From Planctomycetota bacterium (lineage in GTDB: Bacteria > Planctomycetota > GCA-002687715 > DRQF01): DNA of 15,895 bases. The stretch is from the NCBI GenBank assembly GCA_015485455.1, contig WFTN01000495.1, positions 1 to 15,895 on the forward strand. The letters run 5' to 3'. The position numbers and the translations under genes were made by a program. Positions 7,515-14,616 of this stretch are shown here, piece by piece. The notes beneath the pieces were generated by a model. It did no database searches. It was not told where the DNA came from and worked only from the letters and a program-made list of their open reading frames with translations. Every line of letters begins with the position of its first letter. The stretch's first letter is position 1.

Positions 7515-8792
7515 TTAGGAAGGCGATTCATCTTCCACAGGTTCGAGGGTTAAGCGAACTCGTTTCACTTTCCGATCATCAGCTTCCGTGACTTCGAAGT
7601 GGACGCCTTCCATCTCCACTTCTTCTCCCATGGCTGGTACTTTCCCCAGTTGGCTGGCCAAGAAGCCACCCACCGTATCGTACTCACCTGTATCAGGAAT
7701 CCTTAGGTCGAGTTTTTCGTTCAAATCGTCAATGGGGAGCTTGGCATCCACCACAACGGTGTTCTCCAAGACCTCGCCAATTTCGATTTCGTCGTCTAAG
7801 TCAAATTCGTCCTGAAGCTCGCCAACAATTTCTTCGAGAATGTCTTCAACGGTGACAATACCGGCGGTCCCGCCGAATTCATCCAAGACGATGGCAATAT
7901 GAATCTTCTCTGCTTGGAGCAATTTGAGGAGTTCGTTGATCTTCTTGGTTTCTGGAATGAACAAGGGTGGCCTAAGGATTTCAGTCCAAGCCAGCTCGCC
8001 AGCTTGCAATTTTGCCAGATGGCGCAGGACGTCCTTGAAATAAAGAACACCAACAATCTGATCCCGGTTGTCTTTGTAGATAGGAATCCGAGAATGGCCG
8101 TGCTCTCCCAAGGTTTTCAGGGCATCTTCCAGGCTCATGTCATACTGAGCGCAGAGGAGGGAGGGGCGCGGAGTCATGATCTCCCGGGCAATTCGATCCC
8201 GAGACTCCATGATGTTCTCGATGTAGTCAGCGGCGTTTTCGCCCAAGATTCCTTCGGCTTCACCCTCTGAGACAGCGTCCAGAATTTCCTCCACCGCATC
8301 TTCTTCTTCCGTTGGAACTTCATGGCCACCAAAGAGTCGACCCATGAAAACCCCAAAAATGCCAAGAGGGATGGTAATGGGTTGAAAGACTTTGGTGATG
8401 ACGCAAATGAATCCCAACAGGCTGAGTAACACCCGTTCTGGGGCTCTGGCTACGGTTGTACGAACCAGCCCCTTGGGGACGATCACCACCGCGAGGATAA
8501 ATAGACTGAGGGTGGAGAAGTCAAGACGACCCCCAACCCCAGAAAAAGCACTACCGAGAAGCAAACCACAGGCAGAAACGATGAGGGTGACGGAGTTAAA
8601 GATAGACAAGGCCAGGGCGTGACCATCGAAGTCTTTCAAACGCGCGCTGATATCCGTAATGCGCTCTTCATCCCCAAGAATTTTCTCGAGCTTACTGTGG
8701 CTGTAAGTCAGCAAAGCCCCTTCTGCGGCCTGCCCAAAGATGAATCCCGTACCTGCAATGATGCCAAAAATAAGGGCCGTACTGTCGTCCAA
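7515..8792 (-). CDS. CNNM/CorC-family membrane protein with CBS pair (hemolysin C-like)
   Basis: Members are inner-membrane ion transporters or regulators, several linked to Mg2+ (or Co2+) efflux and gated by nucleotide binding to CBS domains. The 425 residues show a DUF21/CNNM membrane domain (about 5-150, four hydrophobic stretches). A linker resembles GEAEGILGENAADYIENIMESRDR. A CBS pair follows (about 205-259, with IMTPRPS and GHSRIPIYKDNRDQIVGVLYFKD, and 270-325, with VLDEFGGTAGIVTVEDILEEIVGE). A CorC_HlyC domain closes the protein (about 335-417, with YDTVGGFLASQLGKVP). The CBS and CorC parts are canonical; the membrane domain is divergent, with the usual GE-x-x-PK segment reduced to VIVPK. 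The start is TTG (8792) with GGAG ten bases upstream and no in-frame ATG nearby. The exact substrate cannot be told from sequence. Confidence 0.9.
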   Translation of the reverse strand: MDDSTALIFGIIAGTGFIFGQAAEGALLTYSHSKLEKILGDEERITDISARLKDFDGHALALSIFNSVTLIVSACGLLLGSAFSGVGGRLDFSTLSLFILAVVIVPKGLVRTTVARAPERVLLSLLGFICVITKVFQPITIPLGIFGVFMGRLFGGHEVPTEEEDAVEEILDAVSEGEAEGILGENAADYIENIMESRDRIAREIMTPRPSLLCAQYDMSLEDALKTLGEHGHSRIPIYKDNRDQIVGVLYFKDVLRHLAKLQAGELAWTEILRPPLFIPETKKINELLKLLQAEKIHIAIVLDEFGGTAGIVTVEDILEEIVGELQDEFDLDDEIEIGEVLENTVVVDAKLPIDDLNEKLDLRIPDTGEYDTVGGFLASQLGKVPAMGEEVEMEGVHFEVTEADDRKVKRVRLTLEPVEDESPS

Positions 8793-8968
8793 GCGATTGG
8801 AACTCCGAATGAGAAAAGCGCTACTCGCATTAGAATCTACGATACTTGCTGCGAATCTTATAGACGTTCTATTATGGAAGATCGGCCGGAAGAATATTCA
8901 AACCAAAGAAGAATCTGCCAAGTGTCGGCCCAAATGACATAAATGTTCTTGATAAAGTGACTTAAGTG
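8793..8968 (-). promoter_or_regulatory. AT-rich intergenic region, likely promoter of the CNNM/CorC gene
   Basis: A 176-bp gap between the HEAT-repeat lipoprotein and the CNNM/CorC gene. On the minus strand it contains AT-rich segments resembling -10 boxes (CATAATAG and CTATAAGATT), but no -35 element at good spacing. No hairpin with a T-run follows the lipoprotein gene, so read-through from it is possible. I see no gene here. Confidence 0.3.
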
Positions 8969-9961
8969 CTATTCGTTTTTGCGCCACATGGTCGATGTTG
9001 ACTTCAAATAAGCCTCGAATGCATCATAACTTTCCATGCGAATCTCATCGCTTGCAGTTGGGTCTATGGCAGGCAAGGGCCTGGGAGTCAGGCTCTTCAA
9101 CCACTGGAAGCTTCCCTGGCGTACCGCAGATGACGGATCCTCCAAGATCAGTTGGACAGCTTTGGCCGCGAGACGCTTATCCATCACTTTCGCCCTCAAG
9201 AGATCCTGGGTTGTCTTGAGTCGTGTGGTTTCATCCTGGTGGTCCAAGAGCATCTCCACCATCTCGTCGAACTCAGGCACTTCCTTGCGCCGAGGCAAAA
9301 TCAACTTGAGGGCGGCTTTTGCACTGGATCCGTCCAAGTCCTCCACTGACTTAGCGACTTTTCTCAAGGTGGCCACACTTGGCTTACCCAGAGATAGGGC
9401 TTGGAGAACTTCATACTGCACCCGCCCATCCTCATCCTCCAAAAGAAGGACCAACTCCCCCACCAACTCTGGGTAGTACTTGGCCCACAATGTCGTCACG
9501 TCTCGGCGAACCAATGGGTTTTTGTCTTCTCTTCCTTTTCTCAAATGGCGCTTTCCCTGCTCTGGGTCAATGGCAGCAAAAGCCCCAAGAGCCATCAAGC
9601 GGATGTCGCTGTCCTTGTGGGTTAAGAAAGGTTCGATCTCCTCCAAAGCAGGTAGAGCCGCTGACCCCAGGCGGCCAAGACGACTGAGGGCTCGAACCGT
9701 TGCCTCAACGTCCTTCGCCGCTCCAAGGTCCGATCGGGCACGCCGCAGCTTTCGGCTGGTTTCAACCCGCGCTGATTTAGCAACGCGCTCTTCGTTGCGT
9801 CTTTGAACTTCGGATTCCGTCAAAGCGGTTCCCTGAGTCAGAAGTGTCACCGGCTCCCGGCGCTTCAAGACCACCAACTTCCCAGGCTCTCCCCCACAGC
9901 TGCTTAGAGCAAGGAGACCGACGAGAAAAACAGCATCCATTGAAAACCTGTTCTTGGCCAC
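8969..9961 (-). CDS. HEAT-repeat lipoprotein of unknown function
   Basis: I do not recognise a characterised homologue. The 330 residues start with a signal peptide ending in LSSC (Cys22, Gly at +2), so the protein is probably anchored in the outer membrane facing the periplasm. A charged, likely helical stretch follows (about 46-75). From about 85 to 291 there are at least five HEAT-type second-helix signatures of the form D-x-x-S-x-V-R-x-x-A: HKDSDIRLMALGAF, DKNPLVRRDVTTLW, DEDGRVQYEVLQAL, HQDETTRLKTTQDL and DPSSAVRQGSFQWL. HEAT solenoids are protein-binding scaffolds, so a partner-binding role is likely, but no enzymatic motif is present. The start is GTG (9961) with GAGG seven bases upstream, better than the ATG at codon 8. 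It lies upstream of the CNNM/CorC gene, on the same strand, at a divergent junction with hutI. Confidence 0.8.
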   Translation of the reverse strand: MAKNRFSMDAVFLVGLLALSSCGGEPGKLVVLKRREPVTLLTQGTALTESEVQRRNEERVAKSARVETSRKLRRARSDLGAAKDVEATVRALSRLGRLGSAALPALEEIEPFLTHKDSDIRLMALGAFAAIDPEQGKRHLRKGREDKNPLVRRDVTTLWAKYYPELVGELVLLLEDEDGRVQYEVLQALSLGKPSVATLRKVAKSVEDLDGSSAKAALKLILPRRKEVPEFDEMVEMLLDHQDETTRLKTTQDLLRAKVMDKRLAAKAVQLILEDPSSAVRQGSFQWLKSLTPRPLPAIDPTASDEIRMESYDAFEAYLKSTSTMWRKNE

Positions 9962-10014
9962 AACTTACCCTCACACCGGGAAAACAACGGCTATCCTGAA
10001 GCCATTCCTTCCCC

Positions 10015-10044
10015 ACTCTACACCAGATGGCCTCCATTCGCCAA
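10015..10044 (-). promoter_or_regulatory. Candidate promoter for the HEAT-repeat lipoprotein
   Basis: On the minus strand TTGGCG (10044-10039) and TAGAGT (10020-10015) stand 18 bases apart, the second preceded by TG, about 54 bases before the GTG start. Each hexamer matches four of six consensus positions. This is a weak but position-appropriate candidate in the 176-bp divergent gap; no equally good promoter was seen for hutI on the plus strand. Confidence 0.3.
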
Positions 10045-10137
10045 AGAGTTGGTGCTCTGGTCACCGTGCAATAAACTGAGCTGCGCCATTGGCCCGTTTG
10101 CCAAGGGCTAAACCCGACCACAGGACCGGAGATTGCC

Positions 10138-11409
10138 ATGCAGAAGGTAGATATGATCATCAAGAGTCGGGGAGATTGGCTCACTTTGGCCCAAGAGCAG
10201 CCTGGGCCTCGTTGTGGTGCCTCCATGGACGAACTGACCGTCAAGCAGAATCAAGCCATCGCCATCACCGAAGATCGAATCACGGCCATTGGGCCAGTCG
10301 CCGACATTCTGGAGAGCTATAGCAGCGAAAACGTATTGGACTGGGGCGATCGTCTGGTCATGCCCGGTTTGATTGACCCCCATACCCACCCCATTTTCCT
10401 GGCAACTCGCGAAAACGAATTTCAAATGAGGAATCTGGGCAAATCCTACGTCGAAATTGCTTTGGCCGGGGGCGGCATTCGTTCATCGGTCCGATCATTG
10501 CGTCAGGCTTCCGAAGACGAGCTGACAGAATTAGCCCTCAAGCGTGCAGATGGATTCTTGGCTCTAGGCACCACCACAATCGAAGCCAAAAGCGGCTACG
10601 GTCTCAGCACCGAGGACGAAATAAAATCTCTCCGGGCCATCCGCCGGACCAACGAGAATCACGTTATAGACCTTGAGCCGACTTTTCTCGGTGCCCATGA
10701 AATCCCCGACGAGTATCGTGAAGACCGCAACGCATACATCGACCTCATTATCCAGGAAATGATCCCAGCGGTAGCGAAAGAAAAGTTAGCCCGCTTCTGT
10801 GATGTTTTCTGCGAGGCTCACGTCTTCACCGTCGAAGAATCAAGGCGCATCCTCAACGCAGCCAAACAACATGGCATGGAAATTCGGATCCATGCGGACG
10901 AAATTGAAAGCACCGGAGGGGCAGAACTTGCTGCGGAAGTCGGCGCCCTATCCGCAGATCACCTTGGAGCCATCAGCCCTCTGGGAATCGAAAGAATGCG
11001 CGACGCCAAAGTGGTCGCCACCCTCCTCCCGGGCACATCGTTCTTCCTCAACTTGGACTGCCGTGCTCCTGGGCGCAAGATGATCGACGCAGGTGTGGCT
11101 GTGGCCTTGGCCACGGATTTCAACCCCGGATCTTGTCACACCCAGTCCCTCTTCATGATCATGACCATTGCCTGCATCCACTACGGTATCACCGCTGCGG
11201 AAGCGATTACCGCCGTCACAGTCAACGCCGCCTACACCTTAGGGTTAGATCAAGATCGAGGACAACTCAAAGCTGGCATGCGAGCGGACATCATCGGCGT
11301 TGATGCCCCCAATGCCGCTTTTCTGCCCTACAAATTCGGTGACAACCCTGTCCGAGCTGTGGTGAAGAACGGCAAACTCGTGAGCCACCTTTCGACCTCT
11401 TGTTCATGA
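10138..11409 (+). CDS. hutI: Imidazolonepropionase (histidine degradation)
   Basis: It hydrolyses 4-imidazolone-5-propionate to N-formimino-L-glutamate, the third step of histidine breakdown, in the cytosol. The 423 residues form an amidohydrolase of normal length. The metal and substrate residues are in place: H82 and H84 in DPHTHPIF, KSGYGL (151-156), H187 in LGAHEIP, FCEAHVFTVEESRRIL, H252 and E255 in HADEIES, GALSADHL with H275, LLPGTSFFL, and D327 in VALATDFNPGSC. These motifs separate HutI from other amidohydrolases. The ATG has GGAG eight bases upstream. There is no hutH, hutU or hutG in the window, so the pathway genes must be elsewhere if the pathway is complete. The next gene on this strand begins 103 bases further. 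Confidence 0.97.
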   Translation: MQKVDMIIKSRGDWLTLAQEQPGPRCGASMDELTVKQNQAIAITEDRITAIGPVADILESYSSENVLDWGDRLVMPGLIDPHTHPIFLATRENEFQMRNLGKSYVEIALAGGGIRSSVRSLRQASEDELTELALKRADGFLALGTTTIEAKSGYGLSTEDEIKSLRAIRRTNENHVIDLEPTFLGAHEIPDEYREDRNAYIDLIIQEMIPAVAKEKLARFCDVFCEAHVFTVEESRRILNAAKQHGMEIRIHADEIESTGGAELAAEVGALSADHLGAISPLGIERMRDAKVVATLLPGTSFFLNLDCRAPGRKMIDAGVAVALATDFNPGSCHTQSLFMIMTIACIHYGITAAEAITAVTVNAAYTLGLDQDRGQLKAGMRADIIGVDAPNAAFLPYKFGDNPVRAVVKNGKLVSHLSTSCS

Positions 11410-11512
11410 CCCAAGGGCCCCTCACCTCATTGCGGCTCCACAAAACAATTTTCAAAATGGATGAAACGTTCTGCAATTGGGCTTCGACAGGTTAGAAAGG
11501 AGTCCAACCAAA
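11410..11512 (+). promoter_or_regulatory. Gap before the sigma fusion gene, with its ribosome-binding site
   Basis: The perfect Shine-Dalgarno AAGGAG at 11497-11502, ten bases before ATG 11513, decides the start of the sigma fusion over an in-frame TTG at 11477. The gap also holds ATTTTCAAAAT, a short perfect palindrome. I found no convincing terminator for hutI and no clear promoter, including none of the usual ECF-type (AAC-containing -35) form. Confidence 0.5.
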
Positions 11513-14431
11513 ATGAAACATGAACTCGATCCATTCCTCATCCACGAACAAGAGCTGCGCCAAGCGGCCCGTTCTCGATCAGCGAACGACACCGATGCAG
11601 ATGATCTTCTGCAAGATGTTTGGTTGGCCGTCTTGGAAGCACCTCAGCGCCGGGCCAACTCCGATAAGTCCTGGCTCATGGGAGTTCTTCGTCACGTCTC
11701 CGTCAACCAGTTTCGCCGGGACAGCGCTAGACGTAGAAGAGAACGCCTGTCATCACGGGCGGAAGAAACAGAATCCACCGTTGACATCGTGGCCCGAGCA
11801 TCCCTGCGGCGGCAACTCTTGGATGCCATGTTGGAATTACAGGCGCCCTATCGCAAAGTCCTCTTGCTTCGCTTTTTGTCAGACATGCCACCCCGAGAAA
11901 TCGCTCAGTATTTGGACGAAAATCCAGCCACAATCCGAAGCCAACTCAAAAGAGCCCTTGTACTCTTAAGAGAAAAACTCGGTGTCAACGAAAAGGATAA
12001 ACGGCTACGGGCTCTTGCCATCTTCTGCCCAGGTTTAGCCGACCGTGGAACCATCACGACTACCCTACTCCAAGTCTCAGGTGCCATCGCCGCTACCATT
12101 GTGGCTGTGGTGTCCCTGAGCTACCTGCTTGACGATGAAGAGGTCATTCCCATGGTCGAGCAAGCCACTTGGGTTCAGCCACAGCCCCATAGTCCCCGCC
12201 GAACGAAAACACAGAAAGTCGAAAAAGTGAACCCGGCCAACAATCCACGGCCGAAACCTCCAGCAAGCCTTCTGGCCGTCCGCGGTCAAGTTTCCCTACT
12301 TCCTGAAATCACTGGGGCCAACACCGAATTAGAAGTTTCAGTGCAACCCGTGTTAAGCGGACCAGCCTCGAATTTCTTGGGTCTCTCGGCTTATGACCAC
12401 CATCTAAGAACCATGGGCCCAGATGCCTTCAGGGTGCAAACAACTGATGGTGGAAAATTCACTGTGCCCATGACTGAGCCGGGCCTATTGACTATTTCCT
12501 TCACCTCCCGCAAGTTTCCGGGCCGCAGCCAGATCATCGCAAACCACATGGATTCAAAAGTCCACCGTCACCACATTCGCTTGCTTCAGGACATAGACCT
12601 CAGACTCACGGACCAAGATCTGCGATTCCAAGGCCCCGTCCGCAATGGCCTGGGCATAAAACTGACTTCCAAAGATATTGATCACATCCAAAGGCCAGGA
12701 CCTTGGTTGCCCGGTGTAGGAATCCCAGTGTACGACGCCAGTTCAGATTTAACTTGGTACTTACGTTTGCGGGAGTCTCAAGCTCACCTGGGACCACCCC
12801 ATGTGCAACGCTGGTGCAACTTTCAATTGTTCGACACCCGTCATGGAGGCCCCTTGGCCCACGTCCAAGCCCGAATTCGATTCCAGGGGCGCAACTTTCG
12901 CGAGTGGACTTGCGAACTCCCCCAAGTCATCGATGGAAACCTCCGTTTCCCAATCCTTGACATCAACCCACAATCGGCGAATGTGGTCCTCGAATTCCAA
13001 TTCGAAGATGGAACCCTCATGAAAGTTCCCCGCTTTCAAAAAGTCGCTCTCGCCCTAAAAGGACAATTCGACGAAAACAACATTCCCATGTGGATCAGCC
13101 AACCCATGTCCATTCGGGAAGCAGAGATCGTAGATCAAAACGGTTCTCCCATAGATAAGGTTGTGGCCATACGCTTGGGACATTCTGGTCCGAGTTCTTG
13201 GGCCAGCAGTAATTCTAATGGCCAGCTCTCAATGTCTTCCATCCCTCCGGCCTTAGACCCAGCCATCGCTGTGGTTCGAGAAGGCCCACGTCCAGGTCTC
13301 TATGTTGGCGATCCAGATCCCGGGAAAGACATACTTCTTTGGCATGCGAGTCGGGGATTTCTCCGCCTCAAAGAAGACCAGCAAAGCCCATGGGTTTGGC
13401 CCAATCTACCTGGGCGGAAGATTCAATTTGTGTCGGAGGTCGGTGAACCTCTCCCTGGGTTGGAAATCCGTATCCGCCCTCAAGGAATTTTCGCCCATGA
13501 ACGTTATCTTTGTCGCCGCCCTGTGAAGAGCGATGCCAAGGGCGCAGTACGCCTCCCCCCCATCCAAGGTGGCTCTTTTGAAGCCATGGTCACCTTAGGT
13601 GAAAGCGAAACCTGGATTTTCGACTGCGCAAAACTCAATGACATCACCACCATCCCCTATCGGAATCTACCGAAAAACAAGCAAGAGATTTCTATCGTCA
13701 ATGAGCAAGGTAGGGTGTTAGCAGAAGTCCGCGGGCAATTGCGTCAGGTTGGCAGCAAACGACTGATTCGCCAAGTCAGCAATCACAACGGGCTCTTCGA
13801 ATTCCCCGAAATTAGCATAGGCACCCACTATCGTTTTGACATCCTGGCGGCCGGTCGTGAATTGTCCCTCAGGGCTGACAACTCAGTGGTGGGTGGGTCC
13901 AAGCGCCTACAATTCGCCGCTATCCCCTTGATCGACTACAACTTTCAGCTCAACGAGACCCCTTGGACAAAATCCAAGTTTTTGGGCATCATGATGGAGC
14001 GAGAAGGTGGTCGCCGGCGAGCCATTTTCAGTTCCCAGCCAAGGGCATACCTACCATTGACGGCGGAAACTCAAGAACTGACGATCTATCGACCAGGATG
14101 CCGTGCCCAGACCATTGACTGGAATCCAAGTCAAGGTCGGGTGAGCGCTTTGCTCAAGCCCGGCCCCAAGATCACCCTACGTTTGAACGAAGACGCCAAG
14201 ACCGGACACGTCCGACTGTCAGCCCTGAGGATTGCCACCAAAGACAGGCACCTAAAGCCTCTCAAGAGTGCTCTTTCTCAGTTTCAAGTCTCTGTCGAGG
14301 TCCACCAGCAAGATGTTGCGATTGGCCCCTTGACCCCAGGCCGCTACCGAATCGATTACGCTTCGGGCAAAGCCCAGGTGAAGTCGCGCATCGTCGAGAT
14401 CAAGCCAGACACGGAAATTGTGAATCTCTAA
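11513..14431 (+). CDS. ECF sigma factor fused to a transmembrane segment and a large exported beta-rich region
   Basis: The protein has 972 residues. Residues 10-77 form sigma-70 region 2, with DADDLLQDVWLAVLE (28-42) and WLMGVLRHVSVNQFRRD (54-70). Residues 99-156 form region 4, with a helix-turn-helix around MPPREIAQYLDENPATIRSQLKRA. No region 1.1 or 3 is present, as in ECF factors. A hydrophobic helix follows (about 185-206, ending in VVSLSYLL), then a Pro/Lys/Arg-rich linker (222-250) and about 720 further residues. This last part contains several carboxypeptidase-regulatory-like beta domains: about 255-330; 530-590 (VDQNGSPIDKVVAI); 635-695 (GEPLPGLEIRI then SDAKGAVRLPPI); 725-785 (NEQGRVLAEVRGQL then NGLFEFPEI); and a closing domain at 920-965 (GPLTPGRYRIDYASG). 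The expected topology is sigma inside, beta region outside. No anti-sigma gene adjoins it. The fusion is read in one frame without a stop. Target genes are unknown. Confidence 0.88.
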   Translation: MKHELDPFLIHEQELRQAARSRSANDTDADDLLQDVWLAVLEAPQRRANSDKSWLMGVLRHVSVNQFRRDSARRRRERLSSRAEETESTVDIVARASLRRQLLDAMLELQAPYRKVLLLRFLSDMPPREIAQYLDENPATIRSQLKRALVLLREKLGVNEKDKRLRALAIFCPGLADRGTITTTLLQVSGAIAATIVAVVSLSYLLDDEEVIPMVEQATWVQPQPHSPRRTKTQKVEKVNPANNPRPKPPASLLAVRGQVSLLPEITGANTELEVSVQPVLSGPASNFLGLSAYDHHLRTMGPDAFRVQTTDGGKFTVPMTEPGLLTISFTSRKFPGRSQIIANHMDSKVHRHHIRLLQDIDLRLTDQDLRFQGPVRNGLGIKLTSKDIDHIQRPGPWLPGVGIPVYDASSDLTWYLRLRESQAHLGPPHVQRWCNFQLFDTRHGGPLAHVQARIRFQGRNFREWTCELPQVIDGNLRFPILDINPQSANVVLEFQFEDGTLMKVPRFQKVALALKGQFDENNIPMWISQPMSIREAEIVDQNGSPIDKVVAIRLGHSGPSSWASSNSNGQLSMSSIPPALDPAIAVVREGPRPGLYVGDPDPGKDILLWHASRGFLRLKEDQQSPWVWPNLPGRKIQFVSEVGEPLPGLEIRIRPQGIFAHERYLCRRPVKSDAKGAVRLPPIQGGSFEAMVTLGESETWIFDCAKLNDITTIPYRNLPKNKQEISIVNEQGRVLAEVRGQLRQVGSKRLIRQVSNHNGLFEFPEISIGTHYRFDILAAGRELSLRADNSVVGGSKRLQFAAIPLIDYNFQLNETPWTKSKFLGIMMEREGGRRRAIFSSQPRAYLPLTAETQELTIYRPGCRAQTIDWNPSQGRVSALLKPGPKITLRLNEDAKTGHVRLSALRIATKDRHLKPLKSALSQFQVSVEVHQQDVAIGPLTPGRYRIDYASGKAQVKSRIVEIKPDTEIVNL

Positions 14432-14616
14432 CCGGACAAATGGTCCCCACAACCTCTCGAACGATTCAATTCTTGCTTCGAAGAATAGGACACAACGCCA
14501 TACCACCAAGATCCAAGATAAAACTGCGGTTTGAGACTTTCTTGCAACGTTTCGGCAAGCAGCTTTGACTGAAGGGTGAGATCGGCAGTTTCATTCTTAG
14601 AAAGTTGAGAATCATC
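14432..14616 (+). promoter_or_regulatory. Intergenic region before the FG-GAP gene
   Basis: A 185-bp non-coding gap. It contains a six-base-pair stem ATTCTT-GCTTCG-AAGAAT (14469-14486) and a second stem, CTTGC with GCAAG, around 14542-14560. Neither is followed by a T-run, so neither is a good intrinsic terminator. A TTGACT near 14564 has no matching -10 box at normal spacing. The ribosome-binding site before ATG 14617 is weak (TTGAGA). Confidence 0.35.

Noticed and set aside
7441..7520. Possible tRNA-like fold after the CNNM/CorC gene
   Set aside because: There is an eight-base-pair outer stem, but the length (52 bases) and the lack of T-arm and anticodon-arm sequences rule out a tRNA.
7412..8925. 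Shared 11-mer CTTGGCAGATT in the gaps at about 7412 and 8916 in opposite orientation
   Set aside because: Only one copy forms an inverted repeat and an 11-base match between two gaps is weak evidence for a common site.
11477..11512. Longer sigma fusion form beginning at TTG 11477
   Set aside because: The ATG at 11513 has a perfect AAGGAG ten bases upstream, and the extra residues are not part of the sigma domain.
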